This document shows positions 10,400 through 19,819 of a stretch of DNA of 64,000 bases, piece by piece. Every line of letters starts with the position of its first letter. The stretch's first letter is position 1. This DNA comes from Bacteroidota bacterium (GTDB taxonomy: Bacteria > Bacteroidota > Bacteroidia > Chitinophagales > Chitinophagaceae). The translations under genes and the position numbers were made by a program. Under the pieces are notes generated by a model, which was given only the letters and a program-made list of their open reading frames with translations, was not told the DNA's origin and searched no databases. Location of the stretch: positions 134,541-198,540 of the forward strand of contig JAFDYD010000009.1 in assembly GCA_018267615.1 (NCBI GenBank), in the 5' to 3' direction.

Positions 10400-11242
10400 T
10401 TATACAGGCAGCGGATTTGATGCGGGAGCGGCTGCTTTTGATTTGATCTCAAAATCCTTCATGTTTTTTAATTCTCCCTGCGCTTCGGCTTCCCCCGATT
10501 GAATCAATAATTTCAATCTCCAAAGCAGGTATGCATCACCGGTAATATTTTTCGCCTTTGATAAAAAATGATGAATGATCTTGCTCGCTTTTTGCCATTC
10601 GCCGGTAATAAATCCTTTCAATTCCTCATCATACAAATCGTGATCTCTTTGCACAAGTTTCTTACCTCCTTCCAATAAACGAACACCTTTATCTTCGTTA
10701 CATAATTTTGTCCATTCATCAGGATCGATCTCAAATTCTCCGGTGGTAACTGGTCTTGACAGTTTCTTCGCTTTTATAAATTCTCTTGCAGGAATCTGAA
10801 AGAGGTTGACAGGATAAAAAATATTTCCTTTTTCGCTGATGAACGGAAGATTATTTAAGTAAAGAATAAATACCCTTCCCTGGAAATCTTTCAACTGACT
10901 TACCAGCCAGTAGTAACCGCTTACATCGTGTTTATTTTGTGCGGCCCATATCCAAATTGTTTCGGCAGGATCGTTTTGTAATTTGTTAATGAGATCAGCA
11001 ACCGTTTTCCGGTCATCCGGCACAGAACCATCATCTACAATCCCGTCATAATCTCCGCCCGCAAGAACATCTCTCCACCATTGCTTACGATTTTCCCATC
11101 CTTCGTCGGTATAAATATCTTTTAGCGGACCGACAGCAAAATCATCACAAATTTGCACAATCTCACCTTGCAATGACGAATCAAGCTGAATAGCGCTTCC
11201 CAAAACATCAACATCATTGCGTTGAAATACGATATGAATCAT
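10400..11242 (-). CDS. DUF1835 domain-containing protein
   Basis: A 280-residue cytoplasmic protein matching the DUF1835 pattern. It begins M-I-H-I-V-F-Q-R-N-D and continues with G-E-I-V-Q-I-C-D-D-F-A-V-G-P-L and the W-x-W-A-A-Q-N-K-H-D-V-S-G-Y-Y-W stretch. The C-terminal part, with D-x-W-x-K-L and the D-H-x-L-Y-D-E-E segment, corresponds to the DUF3658 half often attached. No catalytic activity is established. It starts 40 bases downstream of parE; genes of this kind are commonly found beside topoisomerase IV in this group. Confidence 0.85.
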   Translation of the reverse strand: MIHIVFQRNDVDVLGSAIQLDSSLQGEIVQICDDFAVGPLKDIYTDEGWENRKQWWRDVLAGGDYDGIVDDGSVPDDRKTVADLINKLQNDPAETIWIWAAQNKHDVSGYYWLVSQLKDFQGRVFILYLNNLPFISEKGNIFYPVNLFQIPAREFIKAKKLSRPVTTGEFEIDPDEWTKLCNEDKGVRLLEGGKKLVQRDHDLYDEELKGFITGEWQKASKIIHHFLSKAKNITGDAYLLWRLKLLIQSGEAEAQGELKNMKDFEIKSKAAAPASNPLPV

Positions 11243-11282
11243 GATGAAAATAAATTTTGAATAATTGTTTGAAAGATTCGGA

Positions 11283-13175
11283 TCAACCCTGGGTTTCTAC
11301 CAGATCTTTTTCCACTTTTAAGTTATCAATAATAAATTCCTGTCTTTCCTGGCTGTTCTTCCCCATATAGTATTCCAATATTTGTTGAAGATGTTCTCCC
11401 TGTTCAATGATAACGGGTTCTTTGCGCATATCGGGACCAATGAATCGCGCAAATTCATCGGGAGAAATTTCCCCCAATCCTTTGAACCGCGTGATTTCAG
11501 GTTTAGCGCCTAGTTTTTTTATTGCCGCCTGCTTCTCAGATTCATCATAACAATAAATTGTTTCCTGTTTGTTACGAACGCGAAACAATGGTGTCTCCAA
11601 AATGGATACATGTCCATTTTTTACAAGGTCCGGGAAAAATTGAAGAAAGAATGTCATCAGCAATAAACGAATATGCATACCATCCACATCAGCATCAGTC
11701 GCGATGACGATATTATTATATCGAAGTCCTTCAATACTGTCTTCAATATTCAGCGCATGTTGTAATAAATTGAATTCTTCGTTTTCGTACACAACTTTTT
11801 TTGTGAGACCGAAACAGTTTAATGGCTTACCACGCAAACTGAATACGGCCTGTATTTCCACATCCCGAACTTTCGTGATAGATCCACTGGCGGAATCACC
11901 TTCCGTAATAAAGATGGTACTTTCTTTTTGTTTTTCGAGAATAGAATCCTTATCCTTTCCGGTTGCTTCATCGTTGTAGTGGAAACGGCAATCGCGCAAT
12001 TTGCGATTATGAAGATTTGCTTTTTTGGCTCTTTCGTTCGCCAGTTTCTTTATACCGGCAAGTTCTTTTCTTTCTTTCTCACTCTGTTCAATACGCTTCT
12101 TCAACGCATCGGCGGTAGAAGGATTTTTATGGAGATAATTGTCTAATTCTTTTTCAAAAAAATCATACACAAAATTTTTCATCGTAGCGCCACCTTCCGC
12201 AACGTACTGGCTACCTAATTTTGTTTTAGTCTGTGATTCAAAAACGGGTTCTACTACTCTCACTGAAATTGCTGCAACAATACTCTGCCTGATGTCTGCG
12301 GAGTCATAATCTTTTTTATAAAAATCACGCACCACTTTAACAAACGCTTCGCGAAACGCCTGGTGATGTGTTCCTCCCTGTGTTGTGAACTGGCCGTTGA
12401 CAAAACTGAAAATCTCTTCGCCATAGTCATTGTTATGCGCTATTGCGACTTCAATATCTTCGCCTGTGAGATGGATGATCGGGTAACGCAATTCATCTTC
12501 GTTGGTGCGACGTTTCAACAGATCAAGAAGACCATTTTTTGAAACATATTTTTTATCGTTGAAATTAATAACCAGTCCGGCATTGAGATAACAATAATTC
12601 CAAATCTGATTATCGAGATATTCATTGATAAAATGGAAATTCTTAAACACGGTTTCGTCGGGAATAAAAGTGACGAGTGTGCCATTTGGCTCGGCGGTTT
12701 TTGCCTCCTTATATTCTTTAAGTAAAACGCCTTTTGAGAATTCCGCTGTTTTTTCTTTGCCTTCGCGGAATGCAACCACTTTGAAAGAACCACTCAGCGC
12801 ATTGACTGCTTTTGTACCGACGCCGTTTAATCCGACGGATTTTTGAAAAACTTTGCTGTCATATTTTGCACCCGTGTTGATTTTGCTCACAGCATCTACA
12901 ACTTTTCCAAGCGGTATGCCTCGGCCATAATCTCGAATCGAAACCGTTTTTCCTTCAATGGTAATATCTATTTGTTTGCCATATCCCATCGCAAACTCAT
13001 CGATGCAGTTATCGATCACTTCTTTTATCAACACATAGATGCCATCGTCGGCACTGCTTCCGTCGCCTAATTTTCCAATATACATTCCAGGGCGCAGGCG
13101 GATATGTTCTTTCCAGTCGAGCGATTTTATCGACTCTTCCGTGTATTCAAATAAATTCTTTTTCGTTTCAGCCAT
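11283..13175 (-). CDS. parE: DNA topoisomerase IV subunit B
   Basis: The ATPase subunit of topoisomerase IV. The 630 residues hold the GHKL ATP-binding motif [10 protein letters not shown] near residue 50, G-R-G-I-P and G-L-N-G-V-G in the lid region. The TOPRIM motifs are [10 protein letters not shown] and [10 protein letters not shown]. The protein ends soon after the K-G-L-G-E-I-S-P segment and lacks the long insertion of some GyrB proteins, consistent with ParE. It heads the minus-strand run that contains parC four genes later. Confidence 0.95.
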   Translation of the reverse strand: MAETKKNLFEYTEESIKSLDWKEHIRLRPGMYIGKLGDGSSADDGIYVLIKEVIDNCIDEFAMGYGKQIDITIEGKTVSIRDYGRGIPLGKVVDAVSKINTGAKYDSKVFQKSVGLNGVGTKAVNALSGSFKVVAFREGKEKTAEFSKGVLLKEYKEAKTAEPNGTLVTFIPDETVFKNFHFINEYLDNQIWNYCYLNAGLVINFNDKKYVSKNGLLDLLKRRTNEDELRYPIIHLTGEDIEVAIAHNNDYGEEIFSFVNGQFTTQGGTHHQAFREAFVKVVRDFYKKDYDSADIRQSIVAAISVRVVEPVFESQTKTKLGSQYVAEGGATMKNFVYDFFEKELDNYLHKNPSTADALKKRIEQSEKERKELAGIKKLANERAKKANLHNRKLRDCRFHYNDEATGKDKDSILEKQKESTIFITEGDSASGSITKVRDVEIQAVFSLRGKPLNCFGLTKKVVYENEEFNLLQHALNIEDSIEGLRYNNIVIATDADVDGMHIRLLLMTFFLQFFPDLVKNGHVSILETPLFRVRNKQETIYCYDESEKQAAIKKLGAKPEITRFKGLGEISPDEFARFIGPDMRKEPVIIEQGEHLQQILEYYMGKNSQERQEFIIDNLKVEKDLVETQG

Positions 13176-13191
13176 AAATTTTCAAATCGGG

Positions 13192-13199
13192 CAAATATA
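13192..13199 (-). promoter_or_regulatory. Candidate -7 box for parE
   Basis: On the minus strand this reads TATATTTG, a perfect TAnnTTTG match 17 bases before the parE ATG, implying a leader of only about 10 bases. TTG triplets occur upstream but not at the usual 19-21 base spacing. It lies in the divergent gap before the membrane-protein gene. Confidence 0.45.
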
Positions 13200-13396
13200 A
13201 TAAAACCATACCACAAGCATTTTCCAACACTTATACACTTATGTGAATAAAAATCAATCGGAAATCAATGTATTTTCCGATATGCGCGGCTTGTGAAACC
13301 GCGTTTGAGGCCTTGCGTATTTTCCGTATAAAACAAGGGGTTTTTGAGCATAATAAAAAGGCCTTTTTATTCGCTTATATAGACAAATACTTATCC

Positions 13397-14074
13397 GTGA
13401 ACAGTCGGCTTATTACCCTTCTTAATCCGTATGTAGCTGCTATTGCCATATTGTTCAGCTTCTCTCCTTTGCTGTTGCTTTGGATAAAAAAACTCAGCAA
13501 AGAAAAAGCTTACACACTCATCGCAATTTATTGGCTACTGAACGGAAGCACGAATCTCCCTGAATGGATGGGCCAGGCAAATAATTTTTCCCTGCTCAAC
13601 GAAATCACACTTATATATAACCTGATTGATGCGCCCCTTGTTTTATTAATTCTATATTTTTCAAGTTCTGGTTTCAAAAAAACAATGCTTTTATACTTGC
13701 TGATTTCCTATATCATTTTTGAATGTATCATGATTTTTTGGAAAGGATTCAATTTCGATTCCAGCGCAATCATTATTGGTGTAGGTGGTTCAATCATTTT
13801 AATTTTCAGCGTCTGGGGCGTTGCAGATTTTTTTCAAAAGATTGAACATTCTTCTTTTGAAACAACCATGGGATTTATTTACGCGGCATTCATTTTCGAA
13901 TACAGCTTATCCATTGTTACATTCATTTCAAATTATCTTAATTTCAAAAAAGAAACAGTGGATGTGAACCTTTTCGTTTACTATCTAAGCGTGATATCTG
14001 CTACGCTGCTTACGTCTTTTGGTTTATGGCGATATGCGAGACCGAAGATGGCTGAAGAAAATAATTTTAGTTAA
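13397..14074 (+). CDS. Multi-pass membrane protein of unknown function
   Basis: From GTG 13397 the protein has 225 residues and about six to seven hydrophobic helices, beginning V-N-S-R-L-I-T-L-L-N-P-Y. The in-frame ATG at 13268 would add 43 hydrophilic residues that do not look like part of the protein, so I prefer the GTG, though no strong ribosome site decides it. I recognise no named family; the pattern of short loops and N-L-P-E-W, F-N-x-D-S and F-W-K-G-F-N resembles uncharacterised Bacteroidota membrane proteins. It is divergent from parE and followed by an inverted repeat. Confidence 0.65.
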   Translation: MNSRLITLLNPYVAAIAILFSFSPLLLLWIKKLSKEKAYTLIAIYWLLNGSTNLPEWMGQANNFSLLNEITLIYNLIDAPLVLLILYFSSSGFKKTMLLYLLISYIIFECIMIFWKGFNFDSSAIIIGVGGSIILIFSVWGVADFFQKIEHSSFETTMGFIYAAFIFEYSLSIVTFISNYLNFKKETVDVNLFVYYLSVISATLLTSFGLWRYARPKMAEENNFS

Positions 14075-14090
14075 TGGGCGAAGTTACAAA

Positions 14091-14148
14091 TATGCAAATG
14101 TGCAAATTCTTCAGGTTTTTAACTTAAAAGAATTTGCACATTTGCATA
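14091..14148. repeat. Inverted repeat, 21-bp perfect arms
   Basis: Arms at 14091-14111 and 14128-14148 are perfectly complementary (TATGCAAATGTGCAAATTCTT type) with a 16-base loop. The element fills the gap between two convergent genes, 16 bases after one stop and 6 before the other, so it could serve as a two-way terminator. No long T-run follows on either side. Confidence 0.85.
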
Positions 14149-14154
14149 TTGAAA

Positions 14155-14424
14155 TCAATCTTCGTCCTCTTCTACATTATACGTGCCCTGGTTATCGTTG
14201 TAGATAGATTCCCAGTCCTTCACTTTGTCATCACCTAATAATTCCAATATATCGAATATGGGATCTGTTTTCTTTTTCCATTCAATAGCCGTCCCATCAG
14301 TGTACCTCGACACATATAAACACTGATCCGTTTCCAGGTTCACCTTAATGAGGTTAATCGGATCATTCTCCTTTTCCTGGATCAAATAATAACAATTCTT
14401 TTCAAGCAATGCATACGAATACAT
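14155..14424 (-). CDS. Small acidic protein of unknown function
   Basis: An 89-residue soluble protein starting M-Y-S-Y-A-L-L-E-K-N at ATG 14424; the longer frame begins with TTG three codons earlier. It has a beta-rich first half (Y-Y-L-I-Q-E, I-K-V-N-L-E-T) with W-K-K-K-T-D-P-I-F-D-I near residue 55, and ends in an acidic N-V-E-E-D-E-D tail. No family recognised. It stands alone, convergent with the membrane protein across an inverted repeat. Confidence 0.6.
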   Translation of the reverse strand: MYSYALLEKNCYYLIQEKENDPINLIKVNLETDQCLYVSRYTDGTAIEWKKKTDPIFDILELLGDDKVKDWESIYNDNQGTYNVEEDED

Positions 14425-14433
14425 ACTACACAA

Positions 14434-14737
14434 ATTTTTAGAATGATAGATTTAATGGGCAGTGGTAGATTCCTGAATTAAATGGGAAGTTAGTATCGGG
14501 GTTAGAAAGCTTCTCGAAAGGAAATAATTTCAAATCTGAAGCATTACAAATTTACATGTTTTGTTGAATCCGGAATCAGGTGATTTGCAGGAAAAAGATA
14601 AAAAAAATCTTAAAAACACAAACTGCTATTTTTCAGTTACTTAGGAGTGTTTTTTCATATAAACTTAACGTGGGAAGAGCTGGTTTGAAGAACTGTAACG
14701 AGCCAACCATGGGGAATTCATTAGAAAAAATCCGCGC
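14434..14737. other. Intergenic stretch, no gene seen
   Basis: About 300 AT-rich bases between the small acidic protein and the terminator of the Ig-like protein gene. A plus-strand frame at 14580-14798 exists but has a low-complexity Lys-rich start and runs through the terminator hairpin, so I do not call it. No RNA gene or clear operator was seen. Confidence 0.5.
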
Positions 14738-14780
14738 AAAAAAACAAACGGGACAGCGTTTTCAACACTGGCCCGTTTGT
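14738..14780 (-). terminator. Rho-independent terminator
   Basis: On the minus strand a 13-bp stem (14780-14768 with 14756-14744, one mismatch, core ACAAACGGG) with an 11-base loop is followed by a run of seven T at 14744-14738. It lies 30 bases after the stop of the 105-residue secreted protein gene and would end its transcript. Confidence 0.8.
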
Positions 14781-14809
14781 CCAAAATCACCTTTATAATC
14801 CGATGAATT

Positions 14810-15127
14810 TTATTGCGCGAGTTTTATTTCACCAACTTCTGTTGTTTGTCCATCCGTTACCGTGATACCATCTTTCGCCACATTTTTATAAGGTGGTTTT
14901 GCTTCGATGATTACCTTGTAGGTACCCGGTTTTACATCAGGAATTTCAAATGAACCCTGGTTCACAGACGTCTTCAATGTATCACTTGATGAAATGATCC
15001 ATGCTCTCGTTGCGCCTTCAGCAGGACTCACTGTTCCTTTTACTGTTCCATTCACGAACGATTTAAAAGAAAATAATGCTGCCGTAGCAATAGCCAACGC
15101 TCCCATACTCATTTTAGAAATTTTCAT
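14810..15127 (-). CDS. Small secreted protein with carboxypeptidase-regulatory-like domain
   Basis: This 105-residue protein has an N-terminal signal peptide or anchor (K-I-S-K-M-S-M-G-A-L-A-I-A-T-A-A-L-F-S-F). The remainder forms a single Ig-like fold of the carboxypeptidase regulatory type: V-K-G-T-V-S-P-A-E-G-A near residue 30, then G-S-F-E-I-P-D-V-K-P-G-T-Y-K-V-I-I-E-A and V-T-D-G-Q-T-T-E-V-G-E-I-K-L. Such domains are structural in the periplasm or cell surface. It appears to be a single-gene transcript ending at the hairpin downstream. Confidence 0.75.
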   Translation of the reverse strand: MKISKMSMGALAIATAALFSFKSFVNGTVKGTVSPAEGATRAWIISSSDTLKTSVNQGSFEIPDVKPGTYKVIIEAKPPYKNVAKDGITVTDGQTTEVGEIKLAQ

Positions 15128-15333
15128 AACTGAGAATTTTAAGATTAATAATTAATATTTACAAATTTTCAAGAACACACTTTATCATACACGCCTAGAG
15201 ATGGAGGTTGCGTTGTGAAAAACAACTACTGTGCCATAAGTTTTTTTTCTATGCTATTTATTTCTTGGAATAAAATCTCTTAACAAATTATTTATTATTC
15301 CGGGGAAGGAATTCCCCACTTCGCATATGGGTA

Positions 15334-15349
15334 TACGTTATATAACGTA
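15334..15349. promoter_or_regulatory. 16-bp perfect palindrome, possible operator
   Basis: TACGTTATATAACGTA is a perfect dyad in the 249-base gap between the twin-ATPase gene and the secreted protein. It sits 207 bases upstream of the latter's start and 28 bases beyond the former's stop. Its size suits a dimeric regulator site, but distance and lack of a second copy make the role open. A second small dyad, GGGGAAGGAATTCCCC, lies at 15302-15317. Confidence 0.35.
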
Positions 15350-15376
15350 AGAAAATAGGTTTACTGTTTCAACACT

Positions 15377-16843
15377 TCATTTTACAATCATTCCATGATC
15401 GATCTGCAAAAAATGATCGACTACATCAGGTATTTCATTTTTATAATGACTCACATAAATTAAGGTCGTGTTGAACACTTCGCAAAAAAGACTGACGATT
15501 TTTTTAAAACTATCGATATGCATTTCATCCAATCCCTGGCAGGGTTCATCTAGAATTAATAGCGGAGGGTTTTTAATTAATGCTCTTGCCAATAAAATAA
15601 ATCTTTGTTCACCGAGCGAAAGCTGATGTAACAATTTATTTCGCTTATCATTCAGCCCGGTTATTTTCAGCCAGTACAAAACAAGCGCTTCCTGTTCGGC
15701 ATTGAGTTGCCTGAACAATCCGATTGTATCGAATAGTCCGGACGCGATACATTGAAACGCCGTAGCGGCGGCATCGAAATACAAATGCAATTCAGGAGAT
15801 ATATAACCAATTCTTTTTTTGATCTCCCAAATCGTTTCGCCTGTCCCTCGTCGTTTATCAAATAAATAGATTTCGTTCGCATATGCTTGTGGGTTATCTC
15901 CAGTAATCAGGCTAAGCAATGTCGATTTACCTGCTCCATTCGGCCCTGATAAACTCCACTTCTCTCCCTTGCGCACTTCCCAGTTTATATGTTGCAATAT
16001 GTTTTTGTCGGCGTAGGTAATATTCACGTCGATCATTTTTATCGCCACTTTAAAATCATCAGCATCCGCCCGCCTGATTTTTTCCAGATCTCTTTTTTCT
16101 ACGAGGAAAAGAGAGTCGCCGGAAACGCCCATGGGTTGAAAATCTTTTTTTGGTGATGCCGAGATCAATTTACCTTTCTCAAGGTTTGCGATATGAGTGA
16201 CATACTCCGGAATTTGATATGGAGAAGTAATCAATAAAATATTAAATCCATTTATGCTCAATTCGTGCAGAATATTTTTTAACAATGATTGGCCAGCGAC
16301 GTCAAGACCGATAAAAGGCTGATCGAAGATGAGTAGTTCCTGTTTTTGCATCAATGCCGTCACTAATTGCAATCGTTTGTTTTCACCATTGGAAAGTTGG
16401 ATCAAAGGTTCCTGAAGCAAACGATCAATCTGGAACAATTCGAGCAATGCGTTTTTTGTATAGGCAGTTTTTAATGTATTGGCTGCCGAAAAATACGGCA
16501 GCAACGCTTGCTCCACTGTAATTGTTCTATCAGCATCAAATGAATTATACCGCTGCTGGTAATAGAAGTCGCTTCGATTGGTGATGTCTTTAAAACGATG
16601 CTGCTGCTCGACAATTTTTACGAGATGATGAGAGTTCTCAAGATTACCGAAAGAAAATTCGCATTTTCCTGTAAAGAAATATCTGCCGCATAATGTATGC
16701 GCCAACACAGATTTCCCACTTCCTGCAGCACCCGTAATGGCCCAGTGCTCACCGGGCTTGATATCCAGGCTAATGTCGTTCAAAACTTGTTGGCCCCCCA
16801 GGTTGACATTCAAATTTTCGATTGATAAAAAGAATTCTTTCAT
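15377..16843 (-). CDS. Twin-domain ABC ATPase, ModF/PhrA-like
   Basis: A soluble protein with two ABC ATPase domains and no membrane segment, like ModF. From ATG 16843 it has 488 residues; the longer frame adds 19 residues lacking family character. Domain 1 has Walker A G-A-A-G-S-G-K-S, signature L-S-N-G-E-N-K-R, and Walker B ending I-F-D-Q-P, where Gln replaces the catalytic Glu. Domain 2 has G-P-N-G-A-G-K-S-T, L-S-L-G-E-Q-R and an intact L-I-L-D-E-P. Only the second site therefore looks fully catalytic. The cellular role of this family is not settled; molybdate or DNA-repair roles have been suggested for homologues. Divergent from dnaG. Confidence 0.8.
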   Translation of the reverse strand: MKEFFLSIENLNVNLGGQQVLNDISLDIKPGEHWAITGAAGSGKSVLAHTLCGRYFFTGKCEFSFGNLENSHHLVKIVEQQHRFKDITNRSDFYYQQRYNSFDADRTITVEQALLPYFSAANTLKTAYTKNALLELFQIDRLLQEPLIQLSNGENKRLQLVTALMQKQELLIFDQPFIGLDVAGQSLLKNILHELSINGFNILLITSPYQIPEYVTHIANLEKGKLISASPKKDFQPMGVSGDSLFLVEKRDLEKIRRADADDFKVAIKMIDVNITYADKNILQHINWEVRKGEKWSLSGPNGAGKSTLLSLITGDNPQAYANEIYLFDKRRGTGETIWEIKKRIGYISPELHLYFDAAATAFQCIASGLFDTIGLFRQLNAEQEALVLYWLKITGLNDKRNKLLHQLSLGEQRFILLARALIKNPPLLILDEPCQGLDEMHIDSFKKIVSLFCEVFNTTLIYVSHYKNEIPDVVDHFLQIDHGMIVK

Positions 16844-16937
16844 GCAAAAATTAAATGGATGTAAAGATGCTTTTTTATCGGACGTGAATGCTAAATTCAA
16901 CTTATAATTTCGTGGAAAAAAATGGCAATCGCCATGA

Positions 16938-16945
16938 TAGTTTTG
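16938..16945 (+). promoter_or_regulatory. Candidate -7 box for dnaG
   Basis: TAGTTTTG matches TAnnTTTG and lies 30 bases before the proposed CTG start of dnaG. Transcription would start near 16952, which leaves only the short interval to 16975 for a start codon and supports translation beginning at the CTG. Confidence 0.45.
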
Positions 16946-16974
16946 ATGTAAATTCGACGCTCAAACGATAGTAA

Positions 16975-18912
16975 CTGATATCTCAACAAACCATACAGCA
17001 AATACTGAGCAGGATCGATATTACCGAGATTGTCGGCAGCTTTGTGAAATTAAAGAAACGTGGCGCTAATTATCTTGGCTTATGTCCTTTTCACAATGAG
17101 AAGACGCCTTCTTTTACAGTTTCTCCTGCAAAGGAAATTTATAAATGTTTTGGTTGCGGAAGAAGTGGCAATACGATCAGTTTTCTCATGGAAAATGAGA
17201 AATATTCGTATGTAGAAGCGTTGAAATGGCTTGCCGCTAAATACAATGTTGAAATTGAAGAAACGGAAAGCAGTCCTGAACTAAAATTGCAACAACAGGC
17301 GGCCGAGAGCCTTCATATACTCAACGGTTTTGCTCAAAAATATTTCACCGACAAATTATTTAACTCGGAAGAAGGACAAGATATTGGTTTGAGTTATTTG
17401 AAAGAAAGAGGATTCAGGGAAGATATAATAATGAAATTTCAATTGGGATATTGTCTGGAGGCTTATGATGCGTTCGCAAAAGAAGCACTCGCTGCGCAGT
17501 ATAGCCCAGAGTATCTGCAAAAAAGCGGGCTGGTTGTTATCCGCGATGGAAGAACAATTGATAATTATCGCGGACGAATCATTTTCCCGGTTCATAATCA
17601 AACTGGCAAAGTAGTTGGCTTTGGAGCGCGCATCATCAAGAAGAATGACCGTGCGCCGAAATATATCAATACGCCGGAAAACGAAATTTATGTTAAGAGC
17701 AAAATTTTATACGGTTCTTATTTTGCGCGACATGCAATCGACAAACATGATGAGTGTTTATTGGTTGAAGGTTATACCGACGTAATCTCACTTCACCAGG
17801 CGGGGATTGAGAATGTAGTCGCAAGCGGCGGCACATCCCTTACGCAAGACCAACTCCGCTTAATCAAAAAATATACAAACAACCTCACCATTATTTATGA
17901 TGGTGATGCAGCCGGAGTAAAAGCTGCCCAGCGTGGATTGGATATGGCATTGGAAGAGGGATTGAATGTTCAACTGGTTTTGATTCCGGATAATGACGAT
18001 CCCGACAGCTATGTAAATAAAATTGGCGCATCCGCTTTTCGTGATTTTGTTTCAACCAATAAAAAAGATTTTGTTTTATTTCAACTTGAAATTTCTCTCA
18101 AGGATCTTGGAAAGGATAATAACAAGAAAGCACTTCTGGTAAATCAGATTGCGGAGACTATTTCCAAAATCAATAAGGCTGAAGACTTCACAAAGCAACA
18201 AGATTATATTCGCCAGTGTGCCGATTTATTAAAAATTGATGAAGCGGGGCTACATGTACTTGTCAATAAATTTATCCGTGAAAGGGTTACGAAGTTTGAG
18301 AGCAAAGCACAAGCGAACGAAGCAATCAGCCAACAAAATACAGCTGAGTTTCAGCCTGATGATGCGGATCATGATTTACTCAATCTATTAAACAAAGATG
18401 AGCAGCAGGAAAGAGCAATCATCCGCTCGTTGCTGGAATTCGGATTGAAATCGTGGGATGATGAAAAACGTGTTGCGGATTTTATGCTGGAAGAATTTAC
18501 AGATGAGGATATGATCGATAACAAATCTCTTGTAGAAATTCTCGATACGTATAAGAACTGGTACAGGCAGGGATTGGAACCTACTTCAAAGAATTTTCTT
18601 TACCAGGAAGATCAGCACCTGAGCATGCTCGTTGTATCCATCATGGATTTTCCATACGAACTTAGTCCGAACTGGAAAGATCATTATGAAGGTAAGATTC
18701 CGACCAGAGAAGAATTATATAAAGAAGAAGTCGTGTCGACGCTTAATTATTTGAAGTTGCGGAAAATTAAAAGGCTGATGGAAATGAATCAAAAAGATCT
18801 TGAAAAGTCGGGAAATGCAGAAGAGCAGTTGACATATATCCAAACTCATCAGCATTTGAAAAATATGGAAAAAGAATTATTGCAGCATATCGGCACTGTA
18901 ATAGTAAAATAA
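16975..18912 (+). CDS. dnaG: DNA primase, apparent CTG start
   Basis: DnaG makes RNA primers at the replication fork. The CHC2-type zinc finger (Cys37, His40, Cys58, Cys61 counted from CTG), the RNA polymerase domain and the TOPRIM motifs (L-V-E-G-Y-T-D-V, Y-D-G-D-A-A-G) are intact, and the C-terminal DnaB-binding region is present. Conserved N-terminal sequence (I-S-Q-Q-T-I-Q-Q-I-L-S-R-I-D-I-T-E-I-V-G) continues upstream of the first standard start, GTG 17044, to CTG 16975, which directly follows an in-frame TAA. From CTG the protein has 645 residues. A GTG start would remove the first helix of the zinc domain. Confidence 0.9.
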   Translation: MISQQTIQQILSRIDITEIVGSFVKLKKRGANYLGLCPFHNEKTPSFTVSPAKEIYKCFGCGRSGNTISFLMENEKYSYVEALKWLAAKYNVEIEETESSPELKLQQQAAESLHILNGFAQKYFTDKLFNSEEGQDIGLSYLKERGFREDIIMKFQLGYCLEAYDAFAKEALAAQYSPEYLQKSGLVVIRDGRTIDNYRGRIIFPVHNQTGKVVGFGARIIKKNDRAPKYINTPENEIYVKSKILYGSYFARHAIDKHDECLLVEGYTDVISLHQAGIENVVASGGTSLTQDQLRLIKKYTNNLTIIYDGDAAGVKAAQRGLDMALEEGLNVQLVLIPDNDDPDSYVNKIGASAFRDFVSTNKKDFVLFQLEISLKDLGKDNNKKALLVNQIAETISKINKAEDFTKQQDYIRQCADLLKIDEAGLHVLVNKFIRERVTKFESKAQANEAISQQNTAEFQPDDADHDLLNLLNKDEQQERAIIRSLLEFGLKSWDDEKRVADFMLEEFTDEDMIDNKSLVEILDTYKNWYRQGLEPTSKNFLYQEDQHLSMLVVSIMDFPYELSPNWKDHYEGKIPTREELYKEEVVSTLNYLKLRKIKRLMEMNQKDLEKSGNAEEQLTYIQTHQHLKNMEKELLQHIGTVIVK

Positions 18913-18962
18913 CCTGTCTCCAAAAAAGAAAGCCTGGATGAATTGATTAACGATTTTTCGAT

Positions 18963-19625
18963 TTATATTTCAACAGGGCTTGTCTTACCCGCAATCAACT
19001 TGTCGATCGCGGCTTCTAACCGGCGGGATCTTGTTTCACCTCTCTTTGCATTTGAGATCCAGCTTACATACTCGCTTTTGTTGGTAGAAGATAATTTATC
19101 GTAGAAATGAGAAGCGATTTTACTCCTTTTTAGTTCCTGTGTAAAGTCTTCAGGTGCATGAACGACGTAATTCATATAGTCAACATCCACCAATGTATCA
19201 CTGACCGATACTTCGGCAGATCTTGACACCGCGCGGGTATGATCTGCTTTTTTGAAGCGGATAGCGTTCCAAACATGATCCAATGGAACATGCTTCACGA
19301 TTTCAAAACCTGCTTCGCAGATGCAGTTCCAACTACATTCACGATTTAATGTGGTAGCAATTTTGCTTGTCAGTTTGGGATGAGCCACCCATAATTTCCC
19401 GTCCTTGTGCAAAGCCGGCAACACTTCGCTGATTATACTTTTCAACTGACTTTCATTTACAGCAAATACCAGTGCAAAATCAATTTTTTTGATTTTAAGC
19501 AATGGAGTAACATTTTTTGTGAAAGCCAGCTTGGTAAATTGTTTTTCAATCGAAGAAGGCAGTCCTTGTATTAAAAGACTTTTTTCATCTTTTAGTTGCA
19601 ATTTTTCCAATAAAGTTTGTGACAT
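18963..19625 (-). CDS. YdeI/OmpD-associated family protein
   Basis: A 220-residue cytoplasmic protein. The C-terminal third (Y-V-S-W-I-S-N-A-K-R-G-E-T-R-S-R-R-L-E-A, then A-I-D-K-L-I-A-G-K) matches the YdeI/OmpD-associated family. The N-terminal part (about residues 1-120), with L-x-I-Q-G-L-P-S-S-I-E and L-W-V-A-H-P-K-L-T-S-K, resembles DUF3052-like domains often found with it. Members have been linked to bacteriocin protection and envelope stress, but the activity is unknown. It is convergent with dnaG and has its own -7 box upstream. Confidence 0.75.
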   Translation of the reverse strand: MSQTLLEKLQLKDEKSLLIQGLPSSIEKQFTKLAFTKNVTPLLKIKKIDFALVFAVNESQLKSIISEVLPALHKDGKLWVAHPKLTSKIATTLNRECSWNCICEAGFEIVKHVPLDHVWNAIRFKKADHTRAVSRSAEVSVSDTLVDVDYMNYVVHAPEDFTQELKRSKIASHFYDKLSSTNKSEYVSWISNAKRGETRSRRLEAAIDKLIAGKTSPVEI

Positions 19626-19672
19626 GCGTTTGATGTTTTTGTTAAATCTGTGTGAAACGCGGTGCGGGACTG

Positions 19673-19680
19673 CAAAGGTA
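19673..19680 (-). promoter_or_regulatory. Candidate -7 box for the YdeI-like gene
   Basis: On the minus strand TACCTTTG, a perfect TAnnTTTG match, lies 47 bases before the ATG at 19625. No -33 TTG at the standard spacing was found. Confidence 0.4.
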
Positions 19681-19819
19681 AAAAAATCAAACGGTACATG
19701 AAAATTCTTAGATGAAAATTTTATGCATTATTCCAAAAAAATTAGAAAATACCCCAGAAAAACTCAAAATAGCTGTTTAAACGACAATTATTCGTGTATT
19801 TTCTTTTGCAACATCTCTT

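Noticed and set aside
14580..14798. 72-codon plus-strand frame
   Set aside because: Low-complexity Lys-rich start, runs through the terminator hairpin at 14738-14780, no family resemblance.
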